From contig JAFGRW010000132.1 in the NCBI GenBank assembly GCA_016934935.1, positions 1 to 64,000 of the forward strand: a stretch of DNA of 64,000 bases. The letters run 5' to 3'. The position numbers were made by a program, and so were the translations under genes. Below, one piece after another: positions 62,388 through 64,000 of the stretch (position 1 is its first letter; every line of letters begins with the position of its first letter). The notes under the pieces were generated by a model, which was not told where the DNA came from, did not search any database, and worked only from the letters and a program-made list of their open reading frames with translations. Origin of the DNA: Spirochaetota bacterium. GTDB taxonomy: Bacteria > Spirochaetota > UBA4802 > JAFGJZ01.

Positions 62388-63089
62388 ATGGAAGATAAAA
62401 CTCTGGTTGCAAAAACATCAATTATTATTAGAAGCCTGTGTCTATTTATGTCAATAATATGGTTTTGGCCAATGTACTTGATATTGAGTGGTTTTTGGGG
62501 CTTAGTTGAAAAGCAAAAGTTTGCTTTGTGTTTATATATTGCTATAACAATAATTTTCTTATTTTGTTATTGGTTGCTTTCTGGTAAATATTCTTATTTG
62601 CCGGGTAATAAAGTTACAGTAAAAAAGCCGTTTGTCAAAATTAAGGAATACTTAATGAGTGATCTTACAGGGTGGTTTGTTTATGAAGCAGAGTCTTCAT
62701 CAAGTATGAAATTATATTTTTATAATAACAGGAAGATTGAAATACCATTGATTGGAAAAAAAATAAGATTTCTTGCAAAAACAATTATACAAGATAATTT
62801 TGAAAAAATAAAAAAAAAGGGCATCGATACAATTGAAAACGGACCTGCTGAACATAAGACCTTTTTTACAGTATATTTGATTGATAAAGAATATATGGAA
62901 ATTCGAAATAGATATCGAAGTCAAAAATATATTTATTCAATGTGTTCCGAAAAGAAATTGGGATCAATATATTCTCGATATTTTTTTGAATTTATGTACA
63001 ACGGAAAAAAAATAACAATAAATTCATACGCATTTCGGAAAAACCTGGGGCTTTTTTGGGGTTTCGTTAATTATATTCTTAATGTTTAA
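62388..63089 (+). CDS. Hypothetical membrane protein
   Basis: A 233-residue protein I do not recognise. It has two membrane helices near the N-terminus (about 12-34 and 43-64), then a soluble basic region (about 70-233) of mixed strands (MKLYFYNNRKIEIPLIGKK, TVYLIDKEYMEIRNRYRS). AT-rich. AAAGGT lies 8 bases before the ATG. It is 15 bases upstream of the phosphotransferase gene and is probably in its operon. Confidence 0.55.
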   Translation: MEDKTLVAKTSIIIRSLCLFMSIIWFWPMYLILSGFWGLVEKQKFALCLYIAITIIFLFCYWLLSGKYSYLPGNKVTVKKPFVKIKEYLMSDLTGWFVYEAESSSSMKLYFYNNRKIEIPLIGKKIRFLAKTIIQDNFEKIKKKGIDTIENGPAEHKTFFTVYLIDKEYMEIRNRYRSQKYIYSMCSEKKLGSIYSRYFFEFMYNGKKITINSYAFRKNLGLFWGFVNYILNV

Positions 63090-63104
63090 TGCTTGAGGTC
63101 ATCT

Positions 63105-64000
63105 ATGAATACACAAATTGCAAAAGAAATATGTAAAAAATATCTGAAGATTGATCCGTTAGAATGTTACAGATTTACAACCGGTCTGAGAAGTTATTCT
63201 TTTTATCTGCAAACTGAAACTGGTAAGTATGTTGTAAAAATATGCAGGCAAGACGATTTGCAATCGTTGAAAAATAATGTATATTGGATGGAGAGACTTA
63301 AAACGTTAAATCTCAAGATACCCTGTCTTGTAAACATGGATCTGAATTGCCAGACTCCATTTGTAATTTATACTTATATTGAAGGAGATGATCTTGGTAA
63401 TGTATATCAACAGTTAAGTGAATCTGATAAAAAGGAGATAGCACAACATCTGGTTAATATACAGAGAGAGGTAAAGAGGTTAGGTCAGGCAGATGGATAT
63501 GGTTATTTATCTAATATGACGGATCCGAACAAAAAAAATTGCTGGCTGGATGTAATAAAAGAACATATAAACCGATCAAAAAACAGATTAAGAGCAAACG
63601 GTTTTTTTCCTGACATATATGCTGATGAAGTTGAAAAACTGTTACCTGATTTTTGTAAGTATTTTGAAACAATTAGTCCGGTTGCTTTTTTTGATGATGC
63701 GACAACAAAAAATGTGCTGATTCATGATGGAAAGTTTTCGGGAATTATTGATTTTGACAATCTCTGTTTTGGCGATGATCTTTATACTGTAGCTTTGACA
63801 AAAATGTCATTGTTAAATTCAAAGTATGGTTTAACTTATATTGATTACTGGATAAAGTTACGCGGGATTAACCGGTTGGAACAGGCAGCTCTTGATCTTT
63901 ATACACTTATTTTCTGTTTAGATTTTATGAGCGAAATGGGAATGTGTTTTAATAAAGAACAGCCGCCAAAGGTCAGAGAGCAGGAAGTTGAGCACTTCAA
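63105..64000 (+). CDS. Phosphotransferase (APH/choline-kinase-like), cut by window end
   Basis: At least 298 residues are visible before the edge. A TTGAGG site precedes the ATG. The kinase-like motifs are KYVVKICR (nucleotide lysine), FVIYTYIEGDDLGN (hinge), FFDDATTKNVLIHDGKFSG (catalytic loop; HxD is FFDD here) and IIDFDNLCFGD (metal-binding Asp). The family includes aminoglycoside phosphotransferases, homoserine kinases and sugar kinases, so the substrate cannot be named. Confidence 0.65.
   Translation, partial: MNTQIAKEICKKYLKIDPLECYRFTTGLRSYSFYLQTETGKYVVKICRQDDLQSLKNNVYWMERLKTLNLKIPCLVNMDLNCQTPFVIYTYIEGDDLGNVYQQLSESDKKEIAQHLVNIQREVKRLGQADGYGYLSNMTDPNKKNCWLDVIKEHINRSKNRLRANGFFPDIYADEVEKLLPDFCKYFETISPVAFFDDATTKNVLIHDGKFSGIIDFDNLCFGDDLYTVALTKMSLLNSKYGLTYIDYWIKLRGINRLEQAALDLYTLIFCLDFMSEMGMCFNKEQPPKVREQEVEHF

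Overview
The window looks like a 64 kb piece of an AT-rich spirochaete chromosome (Spirochaetota, probably free-living; genus unresolved). This rests on: double-membrane proteins (outer-membrane barrels, OmpA-type lipoproteins, many lipobox signal peptides); a bactofilin; a class I adenylate cyclase; a 7TMR sensor; a flagellin-like protein; and the orders yaaR-holB-ricT and ispE/glmU-type/prs/rplY/pth, which occur in Firmicutes and spirochaetes. Most of the window is housekeeping DNA. I see no CRISPR array, prophage, integrase or complete insertion sequence.

Layout. 1-1,090 is a gene graveyard: a 5'-truncated cation-transporter remnant, then a Fic-family gene broken by stops and frameshifts. 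1,150-3,150 has two small membrane proteins and a MetF-like protein. 3,374-8,953 is a probable operon: rex, serC, serA, a signal-peptidase-like protein lacking both catalytic residues, an unknown protein, and a voltage-sensor membrane protein without a visible pore. 9,199-19,403 has a 7TMR-PAS-ATPase sensor, envelope lipoproteins and barrels, a YbjN-like protein, a short flagellin-like protein, YjbQ and aspartate kinase. 19,702-25,259 is a signalling and proteolysis operon: HD-GYP phosphodiesterase, sigma-54 activator, Lon, ComFB-like protein; smpB converges on it. 26,163-29,803 encodes two translationally coupled two-component proteins.

29,822-34,861 (minus strand) carries cyaA, holA and a lipoprotein SppA. 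35,093-39,213 carries bactofilin, yaaR, holB, ricT and a rhomboid protease. 39,210-44,157 has GSCFA, PAP2, Ogt, TPR and OmpA genes. 44,239-47,589 encodes a clostripain-like lipoprotein and two tandem OmpA-like lipoproteins that look highly expressed. 47,738-57,899 is core metabolism and information processing: ispE, tRNA-Gln, a nucleotidyltransferase, prs, rplY, a pth-like gene with altered catalytic residues, a TPR protein, yebC, ruvC, an exonuclease, a methyltransferase, an MBL hydrolase and carA. 58,020-62,041 is a trehalose module (OtsA-OtsB fusion plus GH15 enzyme). The window ends inside a phosphotransferase gene.

Most notable: a dispersed intergenic element with a 15-16 bp hairpin and a 75 bp tail (two full copies and one tail-only copy); the signal-peptidase-like protein without its Ser/Lys dyad; the Pth-like protein with three catalytic positions changed; the pore-less voltage sensor; and an HD-GYP/ComFB pair that may link cyclic dinucleotides, sigma-54 transcription and Lon.
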